Positions 53,183 through 60,386 of a stretch of 64,000 nt of DNA are shown in pieces. The stretch's first letter is position 1. Each line of letters opens with the position of its first letter. Below the pieces are notes generated by a model. It saw only the letters and a program-made list of their open reading frames with translations. It was not told the origin of the DNA and ran no database searches. A program made the position numbers and the translations under genes. This DNA is from Niabella sp. (GTDB taxonomy: Bacteria; Bacteroidota; Bacteroidia; Chitinophagales; Chitinophagaceae), in the NCBI RefSeq assembly GCF_030150205.1, contig NZ_JASLGT010000002.1, forward strand, positions 310,001-374,000. The letters are read 5' to 3'.

Positions 53183-53272
53183 GGAAGCCGGATCGGATTT
53201 GAATCGATGACCTTGTTCTCTTTTAGTAGAACGCTGATTGTTGATGTCGCCTACTGGATCAGCTCCGGCTCC
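53183..53272 (-). pseudogene. Second decayed tRNA-like sequence
   Basis: On the minus strand the ends GGAGCCGG and CCGGCTTCC can pair almost completely, GTTCT/AGAAC form an anticodon-like stem with an eight-base loop, and GTCATCGATTCAAATCCGAT gives a T-arm with one mismatch. The 90-base length and broken D-arm argue against a working tRNA. Confidence 0.5.
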
Positions 53273-53456
53273 AGCGATGATCCGGGGCATTAAATGATTT
53301 GAATTTTTATTCAGCGACAATAAACCCTGAAATTTTTTAGACCTTGTTGCCAATGTTTTTCCAAAAACAGATAAAATTAGTCTATATTTGCGCCCATTCT
53401 TTGATTCCATGGTAGGAAGAGCGCAAGCCATAAAAAAATAAGATGCGCATTTTTTA

Positions 53457-53530
53457 GGCCCGGTAGCTCAGCTGGATAGAGCAACTGCCTTCTAAGCAGT
53501 AGGTCATTGGTTCGAATCCAATCCGGGTCA
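53457..53530 (+). tRNA. tRNA-Arg (anticodon TCT)
   Basis: Complete cloverleaf of 74 bases: acceptor GGCCCGG/CCGGGTC with one G-U pair, D-stem GCTC/GAGC with loop AGCTGGATA, anticodon stem ACTGC/GCAGT with loop CTTCTAA (anticodon TCT, reading AGA), variable loop AGGTC, T-arm ATTGG-TTCGAAT-CCAAT, discriminator A. CCA is not encoded. Confidence 0.96.
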
Positions 53531-53564
53531 CTAAATACTTCCTGGCAATCTGTTATGGAAAAAA

Positions 53565-53596
53565 TTTGTTGGTATTGTTTTTCAAATTTATATTTG
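53565..53596 (+). promoter_or_regulatory. Bacteroidota-type promoter of the trp operon
   Basis: TTTG (53565-53568), 20-base spacer, TATATTTG (53589-53596). The predicted transcription start lies about five to seven bases further, at or next to the ATG of the leader peptide at 53603. Confidence 0.75.
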
Positions 53597-53602
53597 CTTC
53601 AA

Positions 53603-53662
53603 ATGAATAATCTTAAAAATAACAATTGGTGGTGGCATAATAACTCTTTCAAGGGGCGTTAA
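53603..53662 (+). CDS. trpL: trp operon leader peptide with three consecutive Trp codons
   Basis: A 19-codon frame, MNNLKNNNWWWHNNSFKGR, between the trp promoter and an intrinsic terminator. The three TGG codons at 53627-53635 form a tryptophan sensor: a ribosome starved of charged tRNA-Trp would stall there, leaving the downstream GGGG at 53653-53656 free. With tryptophan the ribosome reaches the stop codon at 53660-53662 and covers that sequence. No other nearby ORF has comparable Trp density. There is no room for a Shine-Dalgarno sequence between promoter and ATG, so translation is probably leaderless or nearly so. The role is inferred from position and codon content, by analogy with trpL of enterobacteria, with which no sequence similarity is expected. 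Confidence 0.88.
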   Translation: MNNLKNNNWWWHNNSFKGR

Positions 53663-53718
53663 TGCTATTGTCATTGTTGTAACAATATAGTTGAACCCCG
53701 GTACTCACCGGGGTTTTT
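53653..53718 (+). promoter_or_regulatory. trp attenuator (antiterminator and terminator)
   Basis: Terminator: AACCCCGG (53694-53701), loop TACTCA, CCGGGGTT (53708-53715), then a T-rich run to 53718 and beyond. Competing structure: GGGG (53653-53656) with CCCC (53696-53699), enclosing CTATTGT (53665-53671) with ACAATATAG (53682-53690). The two are mutually exclusive because both use the CCCC. Located 24 bases before trpE. Confidence 0.8.
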
Positions 53719-53741
53719 CTTTGACCGAACGAACATAAATT

Positions 53742-55160
53742 ATGCAAAAAATTAGGATCCAAACAGAAGTACAGGCACTGCTGGCCGATATTTTTACGCC
53801 GGTAGGCATCTATTTGCGCCTGCGCGACCGTTTCCGGGACACCATTCTCCTGGAAAGCGCAGACAACAATGCCACCAATAACAGCTGGTCGTTTATAGGC
53901 GTAAATGCTATTGCGGGTATTGAAATGATCTCCGGGGATACCATTGATCTGAAATTACCGGGCCGTACGGCCGAAAAGATCCGGCTCTCCGGAACGCAGA
54001 AGATCACGGATGTGCTGGCCGGCTTTATGAGCCGGTTTGAGGCCACACCCGGCGAACGCAGGGAAGCCCGCTATGCACAGGGCCTTTATGGCTATACCAC
54101 CTACGATGCCATCCAGTTTTTTGAAACCATACCCGGCAGCCAGTTTAAAAACAGCAGCAGCGATATCCCGCTGATGCGGTACCGCCTGTACCAGTATGTG
54201 ATCGCCATCAACCATTTCAGGGATGAAATGCTGATCCTCGAAAATAAAATAGATGGTGTTGACAGCGACCGGGCGGCGTTGCAATCCCTGATCATGGGCC
54301 GCGATGTGCCCGTGTATCCGTTCCGTAAAGAAGGGGAAGAGGCATCGAACATGTCGGATGAAGAGCACCGTGCCATGGTGCGCTCCGGTATTGCGCATTG
54401 CCACCGGGGCGATGTGTTCCAGATCGTACTAAGCCGTCGCTTTACACAAAAATTCACGGGGGATGAATTCAATGTATACCGCAGCCTGCGCAATATCAAT
54501 CCCTCGCCTTACCTGTTCTTTTTTGATTATGGCGACTACAAATTAATGGGCTCTTCGCCCGAGTCGCAACTGATCATTAACAACGGCAAGGCCACCATTC
54601 ATCCCATCGCGGGCACCATCCGGCGCACGGGTGATGATAAAACCGATGCCGAACAAACAAAGACCCTGCAGGCAGATCCCAAGGAAAATGCCGAACACGT
54701 AATGCTGGTAGACCTGGCGCGGAATGACCTGAGCCGTGGCTGCGGCGATGTACACGTAAGCCATTTTAAGGAGCCGCATTATTATTCGCACGTCATTCAC
54801 CTGGTGAGCGAAGTAAACGGAACGGTATATCCGCAAACGCATCCCTTCGATCTTTTTGGAAAAACCTTCCCGGCCGGCACACTGAGCGGTGCGCCCAAAA
54901 TAAAGGCGATGGAACTGATCAGCGGACTGGAACCTACAGCGCGCAGTTTTTATGGCGGAGCCATCGGGTTTATGGGCTTTGACGGCAGTTGCAACCAGGC
55001 CATCATGATCCGTACTTTTTTAAGCCGGAACAATACCCTTACCTGTCAGGCCGGCGGCGGTATTGTGGCGGCCAGCAATCCCGAAGGTGAGCTGCAGGAA
55101 GTGAACAACAAACTGGGGGCTTTGAAAAAGGCCATCGTGGAGGCTGAGAAGATCTTGTAA
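53742..55160 (+). CDS. trpE: Anthranilate synthase component I
   Basis: Converts chorismate and ammonia to anthranilate, first step of tryptophan synthesis. The 472-residue protein has the chorismate-binding fold with HPIAGTIRRTGDDK near residue 290, LVDLARNDLSRGCGDV near residue 325 and AGTLSGAPKIKAMELISGLE near residue 375. NNSWSFIGVNAI near residue 47 belongs to the N-terminal region that binds feedback tryptophan. It is the first structural gene behind the attenuator and needs TrpG for glutamine-derived ammonia. Confidence 0.97.
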   Translation: MQKIRIQTEVQALLADIFTPVGIYLRLRDRFRDTILLESADNNATNNSWSFIGVNAIAGIEMISGDTIDLKLPGRTAEKIRLSGTQKITDVLAGFMSRFEATPGERREARYAQGLYGYTTYDAIQFFETIPGSQFKNSSSDIPLMRYRLYQYVIAINHFRDEMLILENKIDGVDSDRAALQSLIMGRDVPVYPFRKEGEEASNMSDEEHRAMVRSGIAHCHRGDVFQIVLSRRFTQKFTGDEFNVYRSLRNINPSPYLFFFDYGDYKLMGSSPESQLIINNGKATIHPIAGTIRRTGDDKTDAEQTKTLQADPKENAEHVMLVDLARNDLSRGCGDVHVSHFKEPHYYSHVIHLVSEVNGTVYPQTHPFDLFGKTFPAGTLSGAPKIKAMELISGLEPTARSFYGGAIGFMGFDGSCNQAIMIRTFLSRNNTLTCQAGGGIVAASNPEGELQEVNNKLGALKKAIVEAEKIL

Positions 55161-55197
55161 ATGATTAGGAGCCGGGCTGTAGTGCATATGGCAGCAT

Positions 55198-55310
55198 CCT
55201 TGCGTCGCACACTTGTGCTGGAGTGCAAGGGGCAGCTTGATAGTGAGAAGTGTATAGTGAGAAGTGTATAGTGAGAAGTGTATAGTGAGATGTATGTAGT
55301 GAGATGTTGT
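55198..55310. repeat. Hairpin and 14-base tandem repeat in the trpE-trpG spacer
   Basis: CCTTGC (55198-55203) and GCAAGG (55225-55230) can form a hairpin with inner GCAC/GTGC. Then TAGTGAGAAGTGTA occurs three times exactly in tandem (55241-55282), followed by two degenerate copies to about 55310. The 199-base spacer holds no gene. Confidence 0.8.
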
Positions 55311-55359
55311 GGAAAAGCAGGCTTTAATTGAACTTAAATAAGAAATTAGAAATTCCGAT

Positions 55360-55929
55360 ATGAAATTACTCGTGTTTGATAATTACGATTCGTTTACGTA
55401 CAACCTGGTGCATATGGTGGAAAAGATCCTGCATCAAAAAGTGGATGTGTTCCGGAATGACCAGATCCCATTGGAGGACGTAAAACAATATGATAAAATC
55501 ATCCTGTCGCCGGGGCCGGGTATCCCGGTAGAATCCGGCTTGCTGCTGCCGCTGATAAAAGAGTACGCACCTTCCAAATCGATACTGGGCGTATGTTTGG
55601 GCCAGCAGGCCATCGGCGAAACATTTGGCGGAACCCTGTATAACCTGCCCCAGGTATACCATGGCGTGGCTACAGATTGTACCATCATCAAACGCAGCGG
55701 TAACCTGTTCAACCATATGCCGGACCATTTTGAGATCGGCCGCTACCATTCCTGGGTGGTGTCCCGCGAAAATTTTCCGGAAGAGCTGGAAATAACAGCA
55801 GTCGACAACCAGGATATGATCATGGCCCTGCGGCATAAGACCTACGATGTACAGGGCGTGCAGTTTCACCCGGAAAGTGTGTTGACCCCGATGGGAGAAA
55901 CGATCATCCGCAACTGGCTGGCAGAGTAA
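55360..55929 (+). CDS. trpG: Anthranilate synthase component II (glutamine amidotransferase)
   Basis: Class I amidotransferase of 189 residues supplying ammonia to TrpE. The nucleophile Cys is in ILGVCLGQQAIGETFGG near residue 80, the oxyanion loop in SPGPGIPVESG near residue 50, and the His-Glu pair in VQFHPESVLTPMG near residue 170. ATG at 55360. It is monofunctional, not fused to TrpD. Separated from trpE by 199 bases of repeats. Confidence 0.97.
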   Translation: MKLLVFDNYDSFTYNLVHMVEKILHQKVDVFRNDQIPLEDVKQYDKIILSPGPGIPVESGLLLPLIKEYAPSKSILGVCLGQQAIGETFGGTLYNLPQVYHGVATDCTIIKRSGNLFNHMPDHFEIGRYHSWVVSRENFPEELEITAVDNQDMIMALRHKTYDVQGVQFHPESVLTPMGETIIRNWLAE

Positions 55930-55930
55930 T

Positions 55931-55995
55931 TTGGAAATTTAGAAATTTGAAAATTTGAGAATGTGAAAATGTGGGAATGTGAAGATGTGAAAATG
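55931..55995. repeat. Simple GAAATTTG/GAAAATGTG array in the trpG-trpD spacer
   Basis: Degenerate GAAATTTAGAAATTTG and GAAAATGTGGGAATGTG words, of the same type as at 5819-5880. Further along the 210-base spacer a short hairpin TCCCGC-TTTTT-GCGGGA lies at about 56071-56087. No gene. Confidence 0.65.
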
Positions 55996-56139
55996 GGGCA
56001 CTGGATGACCGGGAAAACCGACACATAGCAGTGTTCTGTCGATCGATAGCCGGAACGATGAAGGGTGCGATCCCGCTTTTTGCGGGACAGACTCCAAGGC
56101 AGATGCCATCAGCACTGCCGCCGGCACAAAAACAATGAT

Positions 56140-57132
56140 ATGAAAAAAATATTATCCCTGTTATTTGAACATAAGACCCTGGACCGGGCTGCTGCAAAAG
56201 AAGTGCTGGTAAATATCGGCAAAGGTGTATACAATGAACATGAGGTAACCGCGTTTATGACGGTATACCTCATGCGCAGCATCACCCTGCAGGAGTTGCA
56301 GGGCTTCCAGGATGCGCTGCTGGAGCTTTGTTTGCCGATGGAGTTTGATGGAGTGGATGCCATCGATATCGTGGGTACCGGGGGCGATGGAAAGAATACT
56401 TTTAATATTTCCACACTGTCTTGCTTTATCGTGGCCGGCACGGGGCAGAAGGTGACCAAGCATGGCAACTATGGTGCATCCACCATCAGTGGTTCTTCGA
56501 ACGTGATAGAATCGATGGGCTATAAATTTAAGAATGATAACACGGCGCTGCGGCGGGAACTGGAAGCCGCGCATATTTGCTTTTTACATGCACCGCAGTT
56601 TCACCCGGCGCTGAAAAATGTAGGACCGATCCGAAAGAACCTGGGTATGCGAACCTTCTTTAATATGCTGGGCCCATTGGTAAACCCGGCGTTCCCGGCG
56701 TTCAGCATCATCGGGGTGTATAACCTGGAAATGGCGCGACTGTACAATTACCTGATGCAGCAGCAGTCAAAAGATTTTGCGATCGTACACGGACTGGATG
56801 GCTATGATGAAATTTCCCTTACGGGCGATACAAAGATCATTACGGAAAAGGGCGAGCGGATTGTATCGGCCACCGAACTGGGAGGGATGGAAGTAAAACC
56901 GGAATCCATCAGGGGTGGGGATACCGTAGAGGCCGCCGCGAAGATCTTTTTGGATATCATACAGGGAAAGGGAACACCGGAACAGGAAGCCGTGGTACTG
57001 GCAAATTCTGCCGTGGCATTGCAGGTAACGGGCGTGTATCCCAACTATGCGGATGCGTTTGAAGCGGCCAAAGAAAGCCTGCGGTCTGGCCGGGCACATG
57101 AGTGTTTGCAGCGGTTGATTGCGTTGCAATAA
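56140..57132 (+). CDS. trpD: Anthranilate phosphoribosyltransferase
   Basis: Transfers phosphoribose from PRPP to anthranilate. The 330-residue protein carries the PRPP-binding glycine-rich loop VGTGGDGKNTFNIST (about residue 75), KHGNYGASTISGSSNVIESM with the conserved metal/substrate residues (about residue 105), and LGPLVNPAFP near residue 175. The ATG at 56140 is chosen over an upstream frame that continues into repeat sequence. Third structural gene of the operon. Confidence 0.96.
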   Translation: MKKILSLLFEHKTLDRAAAKEVLVNIGKGVYNEHEVTAFMTVYLMRSITLQELQGFQDALLELCLPMEFDGVDAIDIVGTGGDGKNTFNISTLSCFIVAGTGQKVTKHGNYGASTISGSSNVIESMGYKFKNDNTALRRELEAAHICFLHAPQFHPALKNVGPIRKNLGMRTFFNMLGPLVNPAFPAFSIIGVYNLEMARLYNYLMQQQSKDFAIVHGLDGYDEISLTGDTKIITEKGERIVSATELGGMEVKPESIRGGDTVEAAAKIFLDIIQGKGTPEQEAVVLANSAVALQVTGVYPNYADAFEAAKESLRSGRAHECLQRLIALQ

Positions 57133-57149
57133 AAAGAGTCAATGATGAA

Positions 57150-57461
57150 TAGTGAATAGAGCTTCGCGTAAAGCCAATTGGAAATATAAAATAAGGGATA
57201 TAAAATTTTAAAGAGAGAGTGGTACGCGTTATAAATTGATAATACAATTCTTTATTGTTGATCTTTTGCATATTCCGTCTTATAATGCTCCGTAGGAGCA
57301 TCCGATAGTGAATAGAGCTTCGCGTAAAGCCAATTGGAAGTATAAAATAAGGGATATAAAATTTTAAAGGCATAGTGGGACGTGTTATAAATTGATAATA
57401 CGATTCTTTATTGTTGCTCTCTTGCATATTTCATCTTATAATGCTCCGTAGGAGCATCCGG
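57150..57461. repeat. Two tandem copies of a 156-base repeat in the trpD-trpC spacer
   Basis: Copy 1 57150-57305 and copy 2 57306-57461, highly similar. Each begins TAGTGAATAGAGCTTCGCGT and ends with the perfect palindrome ATGCTCC-GTA-GGAGCAT (57285-57301 and 57441-57457). The repeat creates an apparent ORF on the minus strand that encodes the same peptide twice and is not considered a gene. Confidence 0.9.
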
Positions 57462-57491
57462 TCGGTAGAAAAATGATTAAATAAATTAACA

Positions 57492-57508
57492 GCGTGCCGT
57501 AGGTACGC
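57492..57508. repeat. CCGTAGG-core palindrome before trpC
   Basis: GCGTGCC-GTA-GGTACGC, arms complementary except for one G-T pair, with the same CCGTAGG centre as the palindromes in the 156-base repeats. It ends 22 bases before the trpC start. Confidence 0.7.
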
Positions 57509-57530
57509 CACAATGATATTTTTTAAGGTT

Positions 57531-58319
57531 ATGAATATATTAGATACAATTATTGCGCACAAAAGAACAGAAGTAGCCGAACGGAAACAACAAACAGCAT
57601 ACAAAATGCTGGAAGCAACGGCGGCCTTTCAGCTGCCCGTACGTTCACTGGCGGCGGCGCTGCAACAACCGGGAAGCACGGGCATCATAGCGGAGTTCAA
57701 ACGGAAATCGCCTTCTAAGGGGTTTATTAATAAGGATGCGGATGTGGCCACCATTACGGGAGCCTATACAAAATTTGGCGCAGCGGCCCTGTCCGTATTA
57801 ACGGATGAGCCCTTTTTTGGCGGTTCTTCTGCGGATCTGATCGAAGCGCGGAAGAACGATATCCCGGTTTTGCGGAAAGACTTTATTGTAGACGAATACC
57901 AGATTGTGGAGGCCAAATCGATAGGGGCCGATATTATTCTTTTGATAGCGGCCTGTCTTACACCGGCGGAAGTAGAACGGCTGGCGGTATTTGCCAACTC
58001 GCTGGGACTGGAAACGATACTGGAACTGCATGCGGAGGAAGAGCTGGAGCATGTTTGTGCGGCTACAAAAATTGTAGGCATCAATAACCGGGATTTAAAA
58101 ACATTTTCGGTAGATATAGAACGCAGTCTGCGGATGGCCGAAAAGATCCCGGCCGATAAAATAAAAATAGCCGAGAGTGGTATTGATAAAATTGAAGACA
58201 TCCTGCTGTTTCGCGAAAACGGTTTTAAGGGCTTTTTAATTGGCGAGTATTTTATGCGCCAGGAACAGCCGCCGCTGGCATTTGAAGCGTTTGTAAACCG
58301 TTTAAAAGAAAAAGCATGA
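57531..58319 (+). CDS. trpC: Indole-3-glycerol-phosphate synthase
   Basis: TIM-barrel enzyme of 262 residues closing the indole ring. IIAEFKRKSPSKGFIN (catalytic Lys region) near residue 50, LRKDFIVDEYQI near residue 110, VGINNRDLKTFSVD near residue 180 and AESGIDKIEDI near residue 215 are family motifs. Start at 57531 gives MNILDTIIAHKRTEVAERK. The gene is separate from trpF but overlaps it by ATGA, so the pair that is fused in E. coli is only coupled here. Confidence 0.96.
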   Translation: MNILDTIIAHKRTEVAERKQQTAYKMLEATAAFQLPVRSLAAALQQPGSTGIIAEFKRKSPSKGFINKDADVATITGAYTKFGAAALSVLTDEPFFGGSSADLIEARKNDIPVLRKDFIVDEYQIVEAKSIGADIILLIAACLTPAEVERLAVFANSLGLETILELHAEEELEHVCAATKIVGINNRDLKTFSVDIERSLRMAEKIPADKIKIAESGIDKIEDILLFRENGFKGFLIGEYFMRQEQPPLAFEAFVNRLKEKA

Positions 58320-58951
58320 ACCGGCCCCTGGTAAAGGTTTGCGGAATGACGCAGCTGCAGCAGGTGACACAGCTTGTGGCACTGGGTGTGGACTATGCAG
58401 GCTTTATCTTTTATGCGCCTTCTCCCCGGTATGTGGGTGATAAAATAGATCCGGCTGCACTAAAGCAACTGACCGGGATAAAAAAAGCGGGAGTATTTGT
58501 CAATGCACCCGTGGAAGAAGTGCTGGAGAAAATAGCGGCGTACGGACTGGATATGGTACAGTTGCACGGCGATGAATCTCCGGAGTATTGCAGCCGGCTG
58601 GCGGGTACCGCGGAGCTTGTAAAAGTATTCCGGGTGGCAGGTGATGAAGACATAGTGCTGATGACAAATCCTTATGCGGAGGTGACGGATGCTTTTTTGT
58701 TTGATACAAAGGCGGCAGCCTATGGCGGCACCGGCAAAAAATTTGACTGGTCGGGCTTACAGGCGGCGCAATTGGAACGTCCGTATTTTTTAAGCGGCGG
58801 CATCGGCCCGGATGATGTAAATGCGCTGCAGGCATTTCTGAAAGACCATGACGTATACGCCCTGGATGTGAACAGTAAGTTTGAAACGGTTCCGGGTATA
58901 AAGGATATGGAATTGCTTGAAGATTTTTTATCAGAACTGGAAAATACATAG
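58316..58951 (+). CDS. trpF: Phosphoribosylanthranilate isomerase
   Basis: TIM-barrel isomerase of 211 residues acting between TrpD and TrpC. KVCGMT with the catalytic Cys near residue 9, DMVQLHGDESPEYC near residue 80, DAFLFDTKAAAYGGTGKKFDW (general acid Asp) near residue 125 and FLSGGIGPDDV near residue 160. Its ATG overlaps the trpC stop. It is the last trp gene; trpB and trpA do not follow in the window. The palindromic repeat pair begins directly after its stop codon. Confidence 0.96.
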   Translation: MNRPLVKVCGMTQLQQVTQLVALGVDYAGFIFYAPSPRYVGDKIDPAALKQLTGIKKAGVFVNAPVEEVLEKIAAYGLDMVQLHGDESPEYCSRLAGTAELVKVFRVAGDEDIVLMTNPYAEVTDAFLFDTKAAAYGGTGKKFDWSGLQAAQLERPYFLSGGIGPDDVNALQAFLKDHDVYALDVNSKFETVPGIKDMELLEDFLSELENT

Positions 58952-58997
58952 TCGCCGGAGGCGATAGGATAAAGGCGTGAGACTGGAAGTCTCACGC
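58952..58997. repeat. Two-hairpin composite repeat (RAYT-type) after trpF
   Basis: TCGCC-GGA-GGCGA (58952-58964) then GCGTGAGACT-GGA-AGTCTCACGC (58975-58997). This is the reverse-orientation counterpart of 17529-17574: the core GAGACTGGAAGTCTC equals the reverse complement of GAGACTTCCAGTCTC, and the spacing between the hairpins is similar. It may also act as the 3' end of the trp transcript. Confidence 0.78.
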
Positions 58998-59152
58998 AGC
59001 TAGTGCCTGCCGCAAATGCTTTGCGAACATTGCGAAAAAACCTGGCGTTCGCGTTTAAATTTTTACCGCATGGAGCAACGATAATGGAGTGCTCAATACA
59101 GTCTCTCAGCGAATCACTGCGTCCCTGCGCCTTCGCGGTTAAATACTCCTCC

Positions 59153-59749
59153 TTATCCGGACTGATACCCATTCAGCGGCCTGTCATTCTTTGGATTTCT
59201 TCTTTTGATATGCGGGCTTGCCTCTTTTTGAATGTGCACCGTTTTCATTACCGGCACAGCAACTGGAGCCGGCTGCTCTTCGGGTTCTGCTATGGGCGCT
59301 TCGGCCACTGGTTGCTCCAGTGCTGCCTGTTTCAGCAGCCAGGCCTTATGCGTTTCCAGCTCCAGGATCAGTAAGGTCATTTTTTCCAGCGAAACTTCAA
59401 TACAGGCGAGCTGCGTCTCTTTGCGCAGCAGCCATTGCGGCCGCATTTTTTCTATACGGATTTCCAGCAGCGCTGCCTGGTACTGGAAGCCGGTAGCAGA
59501 ATGGAGGTACGCTTCCCGTCCGGGATCGTGCTCCTCCAGCTGGGCCGCTACATTACGGGCATGCTCCAGTTCCAGTTCTTTTGACCGGAGCTGGTCTTTA
59601 GTTGCGGCTAAATGATCCAACCGGCGCTCAATCTGCAGTTCGAGGCCCAGCTTTTTCCACAACAGGGTCTTTTGATCGCGGTACGTCTGCTTCAGGATGT
59701 CTTCGCATTGGGAGATGTTGGTGATGTGGTGGAATGAAAGGTTAACCAT
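59153..59749 (-). CDS. Coiled-coil protein of unknown function
   Basis: Protein of 198 residues without signal peptide. Long heptad-like helices fill residues about 15-145 (LGLELQIERRLDHLAATKDQ, LELEHARNVAAQLEEHD, CIEVSLEKMTLLILELETHK); a Pro/Glu-rich linker and a basic tail (HIKRRNPKNDRPLNG) follow. No domain recognised; probably a structural or scaffolding protein. It converges on the trp operon and stands alone. Confidence 0.6.
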   Translation of the reverse strand: MVNLSFHHITNISQCEDILKQTYRDQKTLLWKKLGLELQIERRLDHLAATKDQLRSKELELEHARNVAAQLEEHDPGREAYLHSATGFQYQAALLEIRIEKMRPQWLLRKETQLACIEVSLEKMTLLILELETHKAWLLKQAALEQPVAEAPIAEPEEQPAPVAVPVMKTVHIQKEASPHIKRRNPKNDRPLNGYQSG

Positions 59750-59994
59750 AACGTTGGTTTTGGGGTGAAAGAATACTTACAAGCTACACCCGCCGGGAGC
59801 CGATCGCTTCAATAAAAAATGTTTTAAGAATTATTTAACATTTAAGCGGTTTTGCATGCGGAGGCATCAAAACGGTGTCTTTTCTAATGAATTGCTTACC
59901 AGTGCGCTAACGGTATCCTGGTACAGGTCCCTGTGGACATAAATTGAATGATAGTATTTTTTAATATGATTTGGGATGTTCAGACTTTTCCCTT

Positions 59995-60238
59995 AACAAT
60001 ATGATGCGTAAGGATTTCTCGGCTGCGCTCGAAATGACGGTGGTGCAGCCAATGACAACATCACTACGCCCGGGCAAGCAAGAAAAGCTTATCGTCACCT
60101 CGACCGTAGCGGAGAGGTCCCTTCGAAATCATCCAGGTAAAGGTGTTTTTTAAATTTATTTGTAAACAATATGATGCGTAAAGATTTCTCGGCTGCGCCC
60201 GAAATGACGATGGTGCTGCCAATGACAACATCACCACG
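59995..60238. repeat. Dispersed-type inverted repeats (GATTTCTCGGCTGCGC family)
   Basis: A 74-base sequence occurs twice in direct orientation (59995-60068 and 60165-60238) with about five differences. Within the first unit, 60012-60039 (GGATTTCTCGGC...) and 60093-60120 (...GCGGAGAGGTCC) are imperfect inverted arms, 20 of 28 positions complementary. The rest of the 637-base gap (59750-60386) has no gene; short frames encode repeat-derived text such as MRKDFSAALEMT. Confidence 0.75.
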
Positions 60239-60386
60239 TTCAGGCATCAGCTGAGGGTCATGTACATGGCACCCCTGGGCACTTCCGCAACAACTACTTC
60301 CATAATTTTTTCTTCAGGACAGGGGTAACAAAAAAGAACATTCGTGGATATGGTATAAACAACAACCATCATTTAAATTTTATACT

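Noticed and set aside
52961..53530. Integrase attachment site pair based on the 24-base identity between the tRNA-Arg and the tRNA-like sequence
   Set aside because: The two copies are in inverted orientation and the similarity also includes the D-arm, so tRNA duplication explains it better; no integrase gene is present.
55198..55230. Attenuator or terminator between trpE and trpG
   Set aside because: The hairpin lacks a U tract and the operon must be read through it.
56957..57427. Minus-strand frame encoding a peptide twice (YYQFITR, KFYIPYFI, GFTRSSIHY) across the trpD end and spacer
   Set aside because: It is produced by the 156-base tandem repeat and overlaps the 3' end of trpD on the other strand.
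57150..57461. CRISPR array
   Set aside because: Only two long tandem units with no short repeats alternating with unique spacers and no cas genes nearby.
59971..60153. 60-codon plus-strand frame containing MRKDFSAALEMT
   Set aside because: It lies inside the inverted/direct repeat cluster, and its text is explained by the repeat itself.
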